Assembly (NCBI GenBank): GCA_965112735.1
Contig: OZ218954.1
Coordinates: 2,108,001-2,172,000, forward strand
Source of the DNA: Phaeosaccion multiseriatum
Lineage: Eukaryota; Ochrophyta, other classes
Length of the DNA: 64,000 bases
Direction: 5' to 3'
The notes below the pieces were generated by a model. That model worked only from the letters and a program-made list of their open reading frames with translations, searched no databases and was not told where the DNA came from. Below, one piece after another: positions 25,101 to 46,883 of the stretch (position 1 is its first letter; each line of letters begins with the position of its first letter). Made by a program: the position numbers and the translations under genes.

Positions 25101-26774
25101 CCTCCGTCACACGCACCGTCGTGATCGACGACAACTTGGGTAGGTGGACCATCGGAAGAGCAAGCCGGGGGGTTAGCTGCTAGCTGTTAGTGTTAGCTGG
25201 GTCATCGAAAGAGGAAGCCCGGGGGCGAGCTCTCTTTCTTTCTTTCTCTCTCGCTCACTTGCTCGCACTTTCTCTTCCTCTCTCTATTCTGTAACTGCCT
25301 GACGTGACGCATCGCCTTGAATCCGAATTGCAGGGAAAGCTTACTCCGTCCGCACCGTCAATCTCGAGCCTGCTCCACGGGAAGACGGCAGCAGCCGCCC
25401 TACACACCTTCTCGTCACCACACATGAGCATGGGCAGGGAGAGGGAAGCAGGGATGGAAAGCTGTTGGCCTACGACATACCGAGGGGCAGCGAGTGGAAG
25501 GAGGAGGTGAGCTATATGTATATTACTTCGTAGTATATATGTATAGAGAGAGAGAAGGGTGGGGGGGGGGAAGAGCTGGGAGACAGACAAGGTGACAAGA
25601 AAAGAATGAACGGAAGAGAGGGGCGTGGAAGGGGGAGGGGGCAGGCGAAAAGGATCGATGGAGGTGTTACTGCACCGAGGCGAGGTATTTGATTCGGCGA
25701 TGTCGACCCGACCTTGTCTGCTCAACTTTCTGTTGCGCCGCTTTTCTGTTCAGCCCTTGCGCCTCCTTTGCCGCTTGCCTCCCCGCCCTTGATCTTCCCT
25801 GGGAACAGTATTACCCGGTTCTGACCCCACCCCTTCTTCGATCCTCCCCCTCTCCTCCAATTGTGATACCCATGGTGGTTGTACAGCCAGCGCAGCAGTG
25901 CCAGGGTGGTTTGTGCGTGTTCAGCGGCTCTGAGAAGGACGCCGTGGCCTCCGCGGTGCGAGAGAGGGCGGAAGCAGAAGCAGCGGCAGCGGCACAAGCA
26001 GCAGAGCAATCGGCAGCACCGTACACAAGCTTTACCACAGCCAACCATGGCAGGGGGAGGAGCAGCAACAGCAGGAGTCACATGGGCAGAAACAACACGC
26101 CTCTTTGGAACCGCCATGAGTTGGCCAAAAACTTTCGCACGAAGGGTAGCCTTCTCTTCCAGCCAGGCAGTCCGGGCTTCGCCTACCCGTTCTGGCCACA
26201 CCAGAGCATGCGGGTCGACGGTTACCGACCGTACCTGGCTTTGTCCGGCGACTGTTCCGAGGCAGCGTACATTTTCCGTCCCAAGTCCGAGGAGGGCGAG
26301 CTGGAGTACGAGCTTGCTGCCGTGCTGGAGACCAAAGGTGAGGGGGGGAGGGGAGGAGGGGAGGAGGGGAGGGGCGGGCAGGGGAGGGGAGGGGAGGGGA
26401 GGGGCGGTGTTCGAGTCTTTGATGCACGATCTTGCCACTTCTCGCGTCTTTTTTTTTTGTGTGTGTGTCTCTCTCTCGCTCGCTCACTTGCTCGCGTGAA
26501 CGCTCTGACACGTTGTCTCTCCACCATACTGCTTGCATGACCACGGAATGAATCTGACGCACCAAGTCTTTGCTGTTGAACTTTGTACCCCTTCCCTTCC
26601 GCCTCCGCCTCCGCCTCTGCCACGTGTCCATAAAAAGGTACTGTGGGTAGCCTCGCCATTGGCTATGGGCCCCTCGGGACTGATCCCACGCAGGACGACG
26701 GTTTCGCTCGTATATACATGCCATCGTATGAGAACAACAGGGTGTACGTCTTCGAGATGGGCGTGTGTTTGTAG
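22185..26774 (+). CDS. Signal-peptide-bearing conserved protein of unknown function, possibly a beta-propeller
   Basis: Eight exons join in phase: 22185-23163, 23445-23617, 23823-24072, 24430-24857, 25022-25139, 25334-25506, 25887-26337, 26638-26774; 902 residues. I chose the ATG at 22185 because it sits in a good context (AACCATGG) and begins a signal peptide (RSLALLVLCCVWLSLPLRTEG). An in-frame ATG at 22134 would add 17 Ala-rich residues. The mature part is soluble. It has repeated strand-like stretches (PVADFAWAAKGIYLVADGFL, DGYRPYLALSGDCSEAAYIF, GFARIYMPSYENNRVYVFEM) that look like propeller blades of an SMP-30- or PQQ-like type; this fold call is inference. It could be secreted, ER-lumenal or, with Tyr near the cleavage site, plastid-targeted. 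Exons 1, 4 and 7 hold Ala, Thr and Gly/Ser-rich inserts. The acceptor at 25886 is one of several possible. Confidence 0.8.
24150..24316 (+). repeat. (GT)n/(GTAT)n degenerate satellite in intron
   Basis: Lies in the intron 24073-24429, after a copy of the TGCTGTATCACCAACTG-like motif at 24108. Confidence 0.9.
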
Positions 26775-27905
26775 CGGGCAGGGAGGCGCCAGTGAGGGGG
26801 ACGTGGGAGGGTGGGGGAGGGGAGGGGGAGGGGGAGGGGGAGGGGGAGGGGGAGGAGGAGGGGGAGGAGGAGGAGGAGGGGAGGAGGAGGGGACGGGGGC
26901 TTGTGACAGTGGATGGCCTCTAAGGGGGGCATGAATGAGTGGTGGTTGGGGGAGGCAGGGGGGGGGGAAGAGGGAAGAGCCGGGTGAAGGGAGAAGGGGA
27001 GAAAAGAGGAAGCATCTGTATGCACGTATGTATGTATGCTCATGGCGTTGTTAAAACACGACTGTAAGTAACGGATGGAAGTGGTGTGAGTGTGGCTGGC
27101 GACTGGGAATGTGAGGGAGGGTGGGGTGGTCATTGTTGATAGGGGGGGGGGGGGGACGAAAGGTTGGTTTGGGCGCTGATAGTAGCGTCTCATCATCCAG
27201 TGGATATGTACAAAGCGGAGTGGCACATAAGATTACGTGTATGGTGAAGTGAAAAAGGGCGGGGTTCGGGAGGGGGAGGGTGGCGATGTCAATGTTCGTG
27301 TCTGTGTGGTGTCTGTGTGTCCGAAGACCTTGGTCTGGAAATCGAAACATGGGGAGGGAGGAGGAGGAGGAGGAGGAGGAGGAGGAGGAGGGGAGGGAAA
27401 GAGCTGCCTTGGCACCTTTCGAAAAATGCTGAAGAAATTATCAATAATATTTAATTGTGTGTGAATAATTATAATAAAATGATTGCATATAACTATGACC
27501 TACCACCTCCCCCCCCCCTTGAGGGCAAAGCAAGTGAAGAGCAAGTGGCTGATGAAATGATATGAACACCGACCATGGTGACGGTGGTGGGAGAGCGGGG
27601 CCGCTCATCAAACAAACAAAAAGAGATGGGTGAGGACCCGAGGTGGACGGGATGGTGAGCTCCTGTCAGTCAGAGCAGCAGGAGCCTCACCCTCACCCTC
27701 ATTCTCATTCTCCTGCCGGATGCACCATGTCACCTCCGGTGGTGTGGTGTGGTTCCCTGCTTGTTGGTGCTTCGTGCAGCTCCGCCCAGCGTGTGTCCGC
27801 TGCTCTCGGTCAAGGGCCACCGGCTTTCGGCTTCGGCTTTCGGCGTACTGAACATGGGGCCCCACTCACGAGCCCCACACAGCAGAGGCGAGTGAGTAAC
27901 GCAAC

Positions 27906-27942
<37 letters not shown>

Positions 27943-27943
27943 A

Positions 27944-28024
<81 letters not shown>

Positions 28025-28074
28025 CCTTTGTGTGATTTGCTTGTGCCAAGGTCTCGGCTTTCGCTTCCTTCCTT

Positions 28075-28106
<32 letters not shown>

Positions 28107-28338
28107 CCATTTGCTTCTCTCCCCCGTCGAGTGCCTGGGGCCGTGAGAAGATCAATTCGAAACCCTGGCGTGCCTGTTGGCTGACTGACTCTCTCTATCG
28201 GCTGGCTAGCTGGCTGGCTGACTCTCTCTGTCGGCTGGCTGGCGGGCTCGCTGACCACCGGGCTGGCGAAGAGGAATCAAATCGACCGAGCCGACCGTTC
28301 GGCCAAACGGACCGACTGATTGACCATCGCTGGTCCGG
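26775..28338. other. Intergenic region with G-rich and GA satellites
   Basis: Contains (GGGGA)n at 26800-26895, (GAG)n at 27358-27392, an AT-rich island 27425-27497 and (GA)n at 27910-28022. No gene with plausible exons on either strand. Confidence 0.55.
27908..28022 (+). repeat. (GA)n microsatellite
   Basis: About 55 GA dinucleotides with few interruptions, intergenic. Confidence 0.95.
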
Positions 28339-29847
28339 TCACGGCAGCACCGCCTTCTTCTGCGATGCTCTGGCGGCTACAGCGGCCATGTAACCTCCCT
28401 CGCCCCCCTCAGCCTTCGCAGCAGCACCAGCCGCACACTGCTCTACTCGCCCAGCAGGCGTCCCGGAGTCCTGCAAACCCCCCCTCCCCCCTTCACTGCT
28501 ACCTCCTCCATCCACTCCCGCGCGTGTACTCTGCTGCGGCACCACACCCACTACTACTGTTTGTGCAGCAGCGGTCATCCCGCAGCATTGAGAAGTATGA
28601 TCGCCTCCTTCTTCTTTTTTCCTCCGCGGCCCCTCTTGCTGCTCTTGTTGCTCGTTGTGCTGCGGCGCTAACGCGAAGAAGTTGTCCGTTTTTAAAGAGA
28701 AGCCTTTGGGGCACATGAGAGCAGCGCTCGCCGTGTCTTGCTCTGATGCAGCAATGTCAATCATAAGGACTCCATCCTCGTCCACCTCTTCTCCCTCGCT
28801 ACTGCCTCCCTTCCCTCCTCCTCCTCCTCCTCCTCCTCCTCCTCCTCCTCCTCCTCCTCCTCCTCCTCCTCCTCCTCCTCCTCCTCCTCCTCCTCCTCCT
28901 CCTCCTCCTCCTCCTCCTCCTCCTCCTCTCTCTTCTGCTCCGTTTCCCATCTGGGCCTGCGCAGAGGCAGGAGGAGGAGCCAGAGACTGCGCGGCTGCGG
29001 GACCCACGCTGAGCTGCACGTCCCTTCTCCACTCCCGCTCCAGGGCGTCAGGATCCACCTGCGGGGCAGAGCAGCCCAAGCAGAGTATGTGGAGGGAGAG
29101 CGTGACGAGAAGATCAGATCTGGAGAGTCAGGGCGGTCGGCCCTCAGTATCATCTCATTGCCCACCCACACTCACTCATTCACTCACTCATTCTGTCACT
29201 CATTCACTCACTCATTCACTCACTCACTCACTTCTCACTCACTCACTCACCCCCTGCTCCAGCAAGACATTGTTGACGGCAGCTGCCAGGTCTCGCAAGG
29301 AGAGATCCTCCAAGGGGAGCGTATGCGAGATGCCAGCGGCCCGCAGCCTCTCTTGGACCGACGCTTCCTTCCCCTCGTATGCATCGGATGCTGCAGCAGC
29401 AGCAGATGGCCTTGATGTTGGGAAAACTATAGGAGGTCCCGCCAGGAGCGACGACCCGTGTCTGGGGGCTTCATTCAGGCCCAGCGAGGTCGCGAAGGCC
29501 GCCAGCGACTGGCTCGACACGGCCTCACTCGTGGCATGTTGCAGAGCCTGTATGGTCTCGTCCTGAACGGTTAGGGTAGGAAAGGTAGGTAAGGAAGTCA
29601 AAGGAAAGAAAAGAAGAAAACTTAAGAACAGAGGGGAGGGTAGAAGAGGGAGAGGGAACGCCACTAGTAATCTTTTAGCCGCCCGGAACAGGCCCCAACG
29701 TTTAATTAAAAAGAAGGCAATTGCCCTCACCTCAAGATCCCTGAGCTCGTTCACACTCATCGTCGCACCTCCCATGTGGCCGCTGCTGTGGCCGCCGCCG
29801 CTGCTACTGCTGCTGCTGCGATCCTCACCCGGGAGCACCATACCCAC
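28339..29847 (-). CDS. Unrecognised protein with a long poly-Gly tract
   Basis: Three in-phase exons: 29847-29731, 29562-29251, 29058-28339; 382 residues. The N-terminus is Ser/Gly-rich. An in-frame ATG at 29760 (MSVNELRDLE) is an alternative start. Exon 2 is helical (ETIQALQHATSEAVSSQSLA, then SVQERLRAAGISHTLPLEDL). Exon 3 starts DPDALEREWRRDVQLSVG and then runs into about 38 consecutive Gly from a (CTC)n/(GAG)n tract at 28814-28928. An acidic stretch and a Gly/Gln/Ala-rich tail follow. No signal peptide or membrane segment is seen. I recognise no family. The splice frames and the conserved-looking exon 2 support a real gene. It is divergent from the ankyrin/FN3 gene with 146 bp between start codons. 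Confidence 0.6.
28814..28928 (+). repeat. (CTC)n coding poly-Gly on minus strand
   Basis: About 38 perfect CTC/CCT units inside the last exon of the 28339-29847 gene; read as GGA codons on the minus strand. Confidence 0.95.
29170..29250 (+). repeat. (ACTC)n at a minus-strand donor
   Basis: On the sense strand this is GTGAGTGAGTGAG, starting exactly at the donor at 29250. Confidence 0.9.
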
Positions 29848-29993
29848 ACTTCAATGTTAGACGAGTCTGAACCAGCCCACCCTGTTATTTGCCGCACCTT
29901 CCCCTTAATACCACCACCACACTCACTTCTCCGACGACGGGGACGTAACTGTAGTAAGAGCAAAGCGAGTAAAAAGGAGAGGTTGAAGGGAGT
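29848..29993. promoter_or_regulatory. Compact 146-bp divergent promoter
   Basis: Only 146 bp separate the start codons of the poly-Gly protein (minus) and the ankyrin/FN3 protein (plus), so regulatory elements must be shared or overlap. If the downstream ATG at 29760 is used, the gap is 233 bp. Confidence 0.4.
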
Positions 29994-41917
<11,924 letters not shown>

Positions 41918-42995
41918 AGGGCCGCAGATGGCAGTAGATAGACAAACAGATGAACAGAAAGATGGTAGTGATTGTAGTGACCTAGGACGCTCCCCTCCCT
42001 CCCATGGAAACATTTGTCGGAGACAACAAGCAAGTACGAAATCGTTCTTAAGACACGATCTGAAAAATGAACATGGCCTCATATAAGAGTTATAGCTAGA
42101 AGGATGGGAAGGCGGGCCGCTGGCAATGCAGGCTCTATTCTGCCTCCATATATCAGAGTCTTAGCTAGGCGTTACATAGGAGCCCGCCCGCCCCCTTCTC
42201 CCCCCTCCGGCTCTTTTTGTACCGAGGGCAGATCTTGTCACAGGCACCCAGGCACTGTCCTGCTCTCCATCATCATGACGAGGGACCGCCGGAAGGGCCT
42301 TCTTTTCTTGCCTTCTTATTCGCCCCAAGGAGAGTCGCCTGGCCTCTTCTCTATCCTTCGCGTAGGCATCACCGCTGTGCGCAATGCTTCATTCGTGTAG
42401 TCATCACCGCTGTGCGCAGTGTGAGGGGAGCGAGGCCAGCGGGCCCCTCAGATTCGTCACTTGCCCTTATGGTACCCTTACATAACATAACATAACATAA
42501 CATGTAGTTCCACCACAGATCCCATCTTGCCGAGACACTCCATGTTGAGGCAACACCAAGACATTCTCTATCGATGGAGGCAACACCAGGACTTACTACG
42601 CACCTAACCTACCTTCCTGCTGCCGCTCACCCCCACCGCACAGCTCAGGCACTGCCCCCCTAGCTACTTGTCAACTCCGGCTTTCCTCGACCATGAACGA
42701 TCCTCGACCGTCCTATACACAAGAGAGAAAGAGAGGACAAATCGGTGTGCACTCCTGTGCCCGGGCCGTCGGGGCCCGTCGAGTCACACGAGGCCGGTTT
42801 AGGTTTCGAGGCCTTTTTTATTACGCCCGCCCTCGGATTGGAGAACCAACGGCCACACAAACACACACACAATTCACAATTCCGCGTTATTCGATATCTC
42901 TTTTCCCTCTCCCTTCTCCCTCCCCTTCCTAATCCTCCCGTCCTTCGACAATATACAATATAACCCTCTCGGCCGAGCGCCCTCCCGGTAACCCT
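41918..42995. other. Intergenic region upstream of the UQCC5-like gene
   Basis: 1.08 kb without a recognised gene. Contains two copies of a 22-bp direct repeat with CATCACCGCTGTGCGCA (about 42367 and 42405), a pentanucleotide (CATAA)n at 42480-42503, and two copies of GAGGCAACACCA (about 42547 and 42578). Confidence 0.5.
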
Positions 42996-43678
42996 ATGCC
43001 CGCAGTACGACCCACGCCAACGTGGGATGTCCTTAAGAAGTAAGTGGGGAAGTGGGCGAGGCAGTGAGGGACTGCTTACTTATTACGGAACGCATCACTT
43101 CTTTCTCTCTCTTCCCCTCGTGTGTTCGCTCTGTATCAGATTGATGCCGTTCTGCTTCGTCGTTGGAGGCGCCATGGAAATGTTTGTAAGTGGGTGGCGC
43201 GAGATTTGGTTTTGCGTGAAGAGGAACTGACCCCTCTCTCCCTTCTCTCTCTTTCGTTTCCCGCTCAACTTCGGGCATGCGCCCTTGCGTCTCTGCTGCT
43301 ACCGCCCGATGGCATCCATAGATGATTAAGACGGGCTTCTACGAGGTCGCCTGTCGCAAGGAGGCGGAGCGACAAGCAGGTGGGTTTGTGGACGACAGCC
43401 TGCCAACTGCACTGTTACTGACCTCAGAGCCTGTGTGTTCGACGAAAGTCAACAAGTGCTCGGGATCAGCCGCTCAGCGCCCCCCTTCGTAGTTGTCAGT
43501 TTCATGTACATCTACGATGGGAACCTCGCCTCGTCCAGCTGCTCTAATATCGTACTGCACTTTGATCACTTCCTTTCTTTTCGTTGGCCATGTCACTGCA
43601 GAGTTTCGGCTGCAGACAATCGAGGCGAGGAGAAGGAGGATGGAGCGCAACACGTACGAAGCTCGCGCAGAGCCATAG
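42996..43678 (+). CDS. UQCC5: UQCC5/SMIM4-like mitochondrial complex III assembly micro-protein
   Basis: Four very small exons: 42996-43039, 43140-43185, 43322-43379, 43602-43678. All junctions are GT-AG and in phase, giving 74 residues. The protein has a short hydrophilic N-terminus, one membrane segment (MPFCFVVGGAMEMFMIKTGF) and a basic C-terminal helix (YEVACRKEAERQAEFRLQTI). This layout, the PFxFVxGGxME core, the FY(E/D)V..RK..ERQ motif and the length match the animal SMIM4/UQCC5 family, an inner-membrane factor for cytochrome b maturation in complex III. The family match is from memory of the motif pattern, not a search. No single exon is long enough to stand out as an open reading frame. 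It converges on the glyoxalase II gene, with 157 bp between stop codons. Confidence 0.75.
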
Positions 43679-43835
43679 CCGTCGTCTCGTCGTCTCAATA
43701 CTAATAATGTATACATGTATATAGACAAAACGGAGAGGTGGGTATGGTAGTACCCAATATATCCCTCCCCCCCCCCCCCCCTCAGAGCGCTCCAGAGGCT
43801 CTACCATTGAAGGTTTCCTTCCTTATTCCCTCCCC

Positions 43836-46727
43836 TCAGAGCTTGGGGAAGCGACCGGCGTTGCTCGGCGGCGGACGAAAGTTGTTCTTCTTCTCTCTGA
43901 GCTGTGCCATTACCTCGTCCTCGTCGGTCGAGCCCCCTGCCACAGCCGCCTGCACAGAGGCTTGCCCCACGCGCATAAAGGGGTTGAAGGTCAGCTCGCC
44001 TGCAATCTGCGGTGGTCGAGTATGGGAGGGGGATGGGGTGGGCAGAGTTCGGTCCAGTCAAGTCACCAACGCCGAGAGGACGGGGGTGAGTCCAGTCAGT
44101 CACCAACACGGAGAGGACGGGGGTGAGTCCAGTCAGTCACCAACACGGAGAGGACGGGGGTGAGTCCAGTCAGTCACCAACACGGAGAGGACGGGGGTGA
44201 GTCCAGTCAAGTCACCAACACGGAGAGGACGGGGGTGAGCGACAGTGCCATGCAAAGCCCCGTGTTCTTTCTCTTCAAGCCCGCCGATCGTTGGGGGTAT
44301 CTGTGGATGCAAGAATGATGCCCAACCAGCACACATCAATTGTTGATCCGCGGATGTACGAACGACGCCAACTGCAATAGCGCAAACCACCTCAGGCCTT
44401 CCTCCCCATCGTCATGACCCTTTTAGTATTGGCGCCCCTCCCCTCCCCTCACTCACCGTGGAAGGAACGGTGTACCCGCCGGTCCCAAGCGTTCGGTCCA
44501 CCCAGTCAACCTTGTCCAACAGTGCCTGTATACATGTGCGTGCGAAAAGAGAGCAGAGGAGCAGTACATGATAGCAGGGGCCATTAGCAAACACCCTTTT
44601 CTCTCTCCCTCTCGCTCTTTCTCCTTCTCTCACAACACACAGAGAGCACTGTAAGTCAGCAAGCAAGCCGTGTCTCGCCGCCCCGTCTGACCTCGTTGTC
44701 TGGCTCTACGGCCAAGGCGAACTGCAAATTGCTCTTGGTGTACTCGTGACCGCAGAAGATTCTCGTGTCTGCAGGCAGCTTCGCCACCACGTCCATCAGA
44801 GCGTGCCGCATCTCCGAAGCATCTCCCTCAAAGAAGCGGCCGCAACCTAAGGAGGAGAGGGAGGGAGGGAGGGAGGGAGGGAGGGAGGGAGGGGAGGGAG
44901 GGAGGGAGGGAGGGAGGGAGGGAGGGAGGGAGGGAGGGAGGGAGGGAGGGAGGGAGGGAGGGAGGGAGGGAGGGAGGGAGGGAGGGAGGGGAGGGAAACA
45001 AATCGAGTCGCAGTGCGTGACGAGGCAACAGAAAGAGAGCAACAAGATGACGGGGGGTCGTTGGGTGCCTCTGGCTGATACCCCCCAAAGGAGGAGGGGA
45101 CTGCCACACACGAAGCCCAACAGCAACGCCTCCCTGCCTCCCTCCCTTCCCCTCCTTCACTCGCTCTCCCTCACTCACTCACTCTCACTCACTCACTCCC
45201 TCCCTCACTCACTCACTCACTCACTCACTCACCGCCCACAAAGAGGGTATCCCCCGAGAAGAGTATGGGTGCTCCACCCTTGCTGCTCGTTACATAAAAG
45301 AGTATGTGGCCGCGGGTATGACACGGCGTGTAGAGCGCCTTGATGGTGAGGCTTCCGAGCTGGTACTCCTCCTCATGCTTGAGGGGAATGGTCAGAGCAG
45401 GCATGTCTGACTCGTAGGCTGAGCTCACCACGTCCATGGCAGGGAACTGCGATGAGAGGGGATGGGGTATAGGTGTGGGTGTAAGTGTAGATAGATGGGT
45501 GCAATGGGAGGGGAGGGGGTAGTCGTGGTGGTAGTTAGAAGGAGGGTGACTTGGAGAGACCAGGGGGGAGGGTAGAGGAAGGGAGGGGAAAGTGGGAGGG
45601 GGAAAGACGTCAACAGATTGAGGGGGTGGGAAGGGCGAGGGGCGCAAAAACAAAACAATATACACACAGAGGCACTGAGAGAGACATACACATAAACATA
45701 CACAAAACACACACGCACGCACACACGCACGCACTTACACACTCATACTCACACACGTACCATCTTCTTCATGCCCACGTTTCCTCCCGCGTGGTCCAAG
45801 TGCTTATGTGTGCACAGCAGCGCTTGCAACTGCTTACCCCAATCTCGCTCTTTTACCGCAGCGGCAACCTGATAAGGGCGCATGGGCACACGCCAGGGAA
45901 AAAAGGACGACAAACAGACGTCAGGCAGCGTCTGCGGGTGACGTACACATCTTAGGTTCGTGATGCACAGGAAAGCCCCTCTCTTCGGCTCCATTCACGT
46001 GTGGTAGCATACATAGACAAGTTAAGCGGAAAAATGCTGTAAGACCGACGATCAGGACACAATGATGCGACCCTCTCCCCAGCTCGCCAAGCACGCCCCG
46101 ACCCCCCACCTCCCCCCGCCCCCAACTCCCCAACCCCAACGAAGCCAACCTTGTCGGAGTCAGCAGGATCCACGCAAGCCACCTTGCCCGACTCTCGGTC
46201 CACTAGAAGGTAAGCGAAGTTCTCGGAGGACGGAAGGATGGGAAGGATGACAACGTCGGCGCACATGTCCTCCAGAGCGGGGTTGGGCGGGGGGGACGAC
46301 GACGAGGAGGAGGCGAATCGTGGAGAGTGGGGCCTTGCAGGCCGGCTGCTGCTGCTGCTGCTTCTGCTGAGAGACGTGGAAGAGGAGGTGCTACTGGCTC
46401 CAGTCATCGCTCCGCCGTATCGGTCTGGCTGCTGCTGCCGTAAAGACGCTGTCGCAGCACACGAACGGCACATGACACATGTAGGACGATGAAGGGGGGA
46501 GAGGAGGGCGAAAATGACGGTAGAAGAGACAATAGGGGAAAACAGCCACCCTTCCGGCTCAGACAACTCCGTATCTACCACCTACCTGGCGATGCGGTGA
46601 TGAAAGCCGCGACAGAGCGACCGAAGGCCGATACGCGGGAAACTCGATGTAGCAGTAACATCAAGCTGACCAGCGCAAACGAAGCGAAAAAGGGCTGTGC
46701 CTGCACCGAGCTTCTTCGTCTGCGCAT
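43836..46727 (-). CDS. GLO2: Hydroxyacylglutathione hydrolase (glyoxalase II), plastid-targeted
   Basis: Seven in-phase exons: 46727-46586, 46448-46150, 45868-45761, 45446-45233, 44846-44692, 44525-44457, 44006-43836; 385 residues. It hydrolyses S-D-lactoylglutathione to D-lactate and glutathione. Metallo-beta-lactamase metal ligands are present in order: [36 protein letters not shown] and CGHEYT, plus the C-terminal NPFMR substrate-binding motif. The N-terminus is a basic plus hydrophobic signal ([20 protein letters not shown]) followed by SAFGRS, a heterokont plastid motif. A Ser/Arg/Pro-rich linker (residues about 50-90) precedes the enzyme. An upstream in-frame ATG at 46823 is possible but would put the signal peptide internally. 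It is divergent from the pseudouridine synthase gene, with only 156 bp between ATGs. Confidence 0.93.
44050..44238 (+). repeat. 37-bp tandem repeat in GLO2 intron
   Basis: Five copies of a 37-38-bp unit containing CAGTCACCAACACGGAGAGG, with no spacers, in the intron between exons 44457 and 44006. Confidence 0.92.
44852..44995 (+). repeat. (GGGA)n in GLO2 intron
   Basis: GAGG repeat, CTCC on the sense strand, abutting the acceptor at 44847. The opposite end of the intron is G-rich on the sense strand. Confidence 0.95.
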
Positions 46728-46883
46728 CGAGAAGACAACACTCCGGTGAGTAGTGGTAATAAAGCTCACAGCAAAGGGGAGAGAGGACAGAGTGAGGGAA
46801 GAGGCGAAGAGAGAGAAAACCATAAGTCAAGGACGCTGTTTGCTGCCCTCCACACCTCCATGGGCTATATATATGCCAAATAA
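46728..46883. promoter_or_regulatory. Compact 156-bp divergent promoter of GLO2 and PUS1-like genes
   Basis: Only 156 bp between start codons. Contains the A/T-rich stretch GGGCTATATATATGCC near 46862, a TATA-like sequence about 12 bp before the plus-strand ATG and thus probably too close to be its TATA box. Confidence 0.4.

Noticed and set aside
44050-44238. CRISPR array
   Set aside because: Direct 37-bp tandem copies with no spacers, inside an intron of a eukaryotic gene, and no cas genes.
46728-46823. Upstream ATG for GLO2 at 46823
   Set aside because: It would bury the plastid signal peptide internally and shrink the divergent promoter to about 60 bp; kept only as an alternative.
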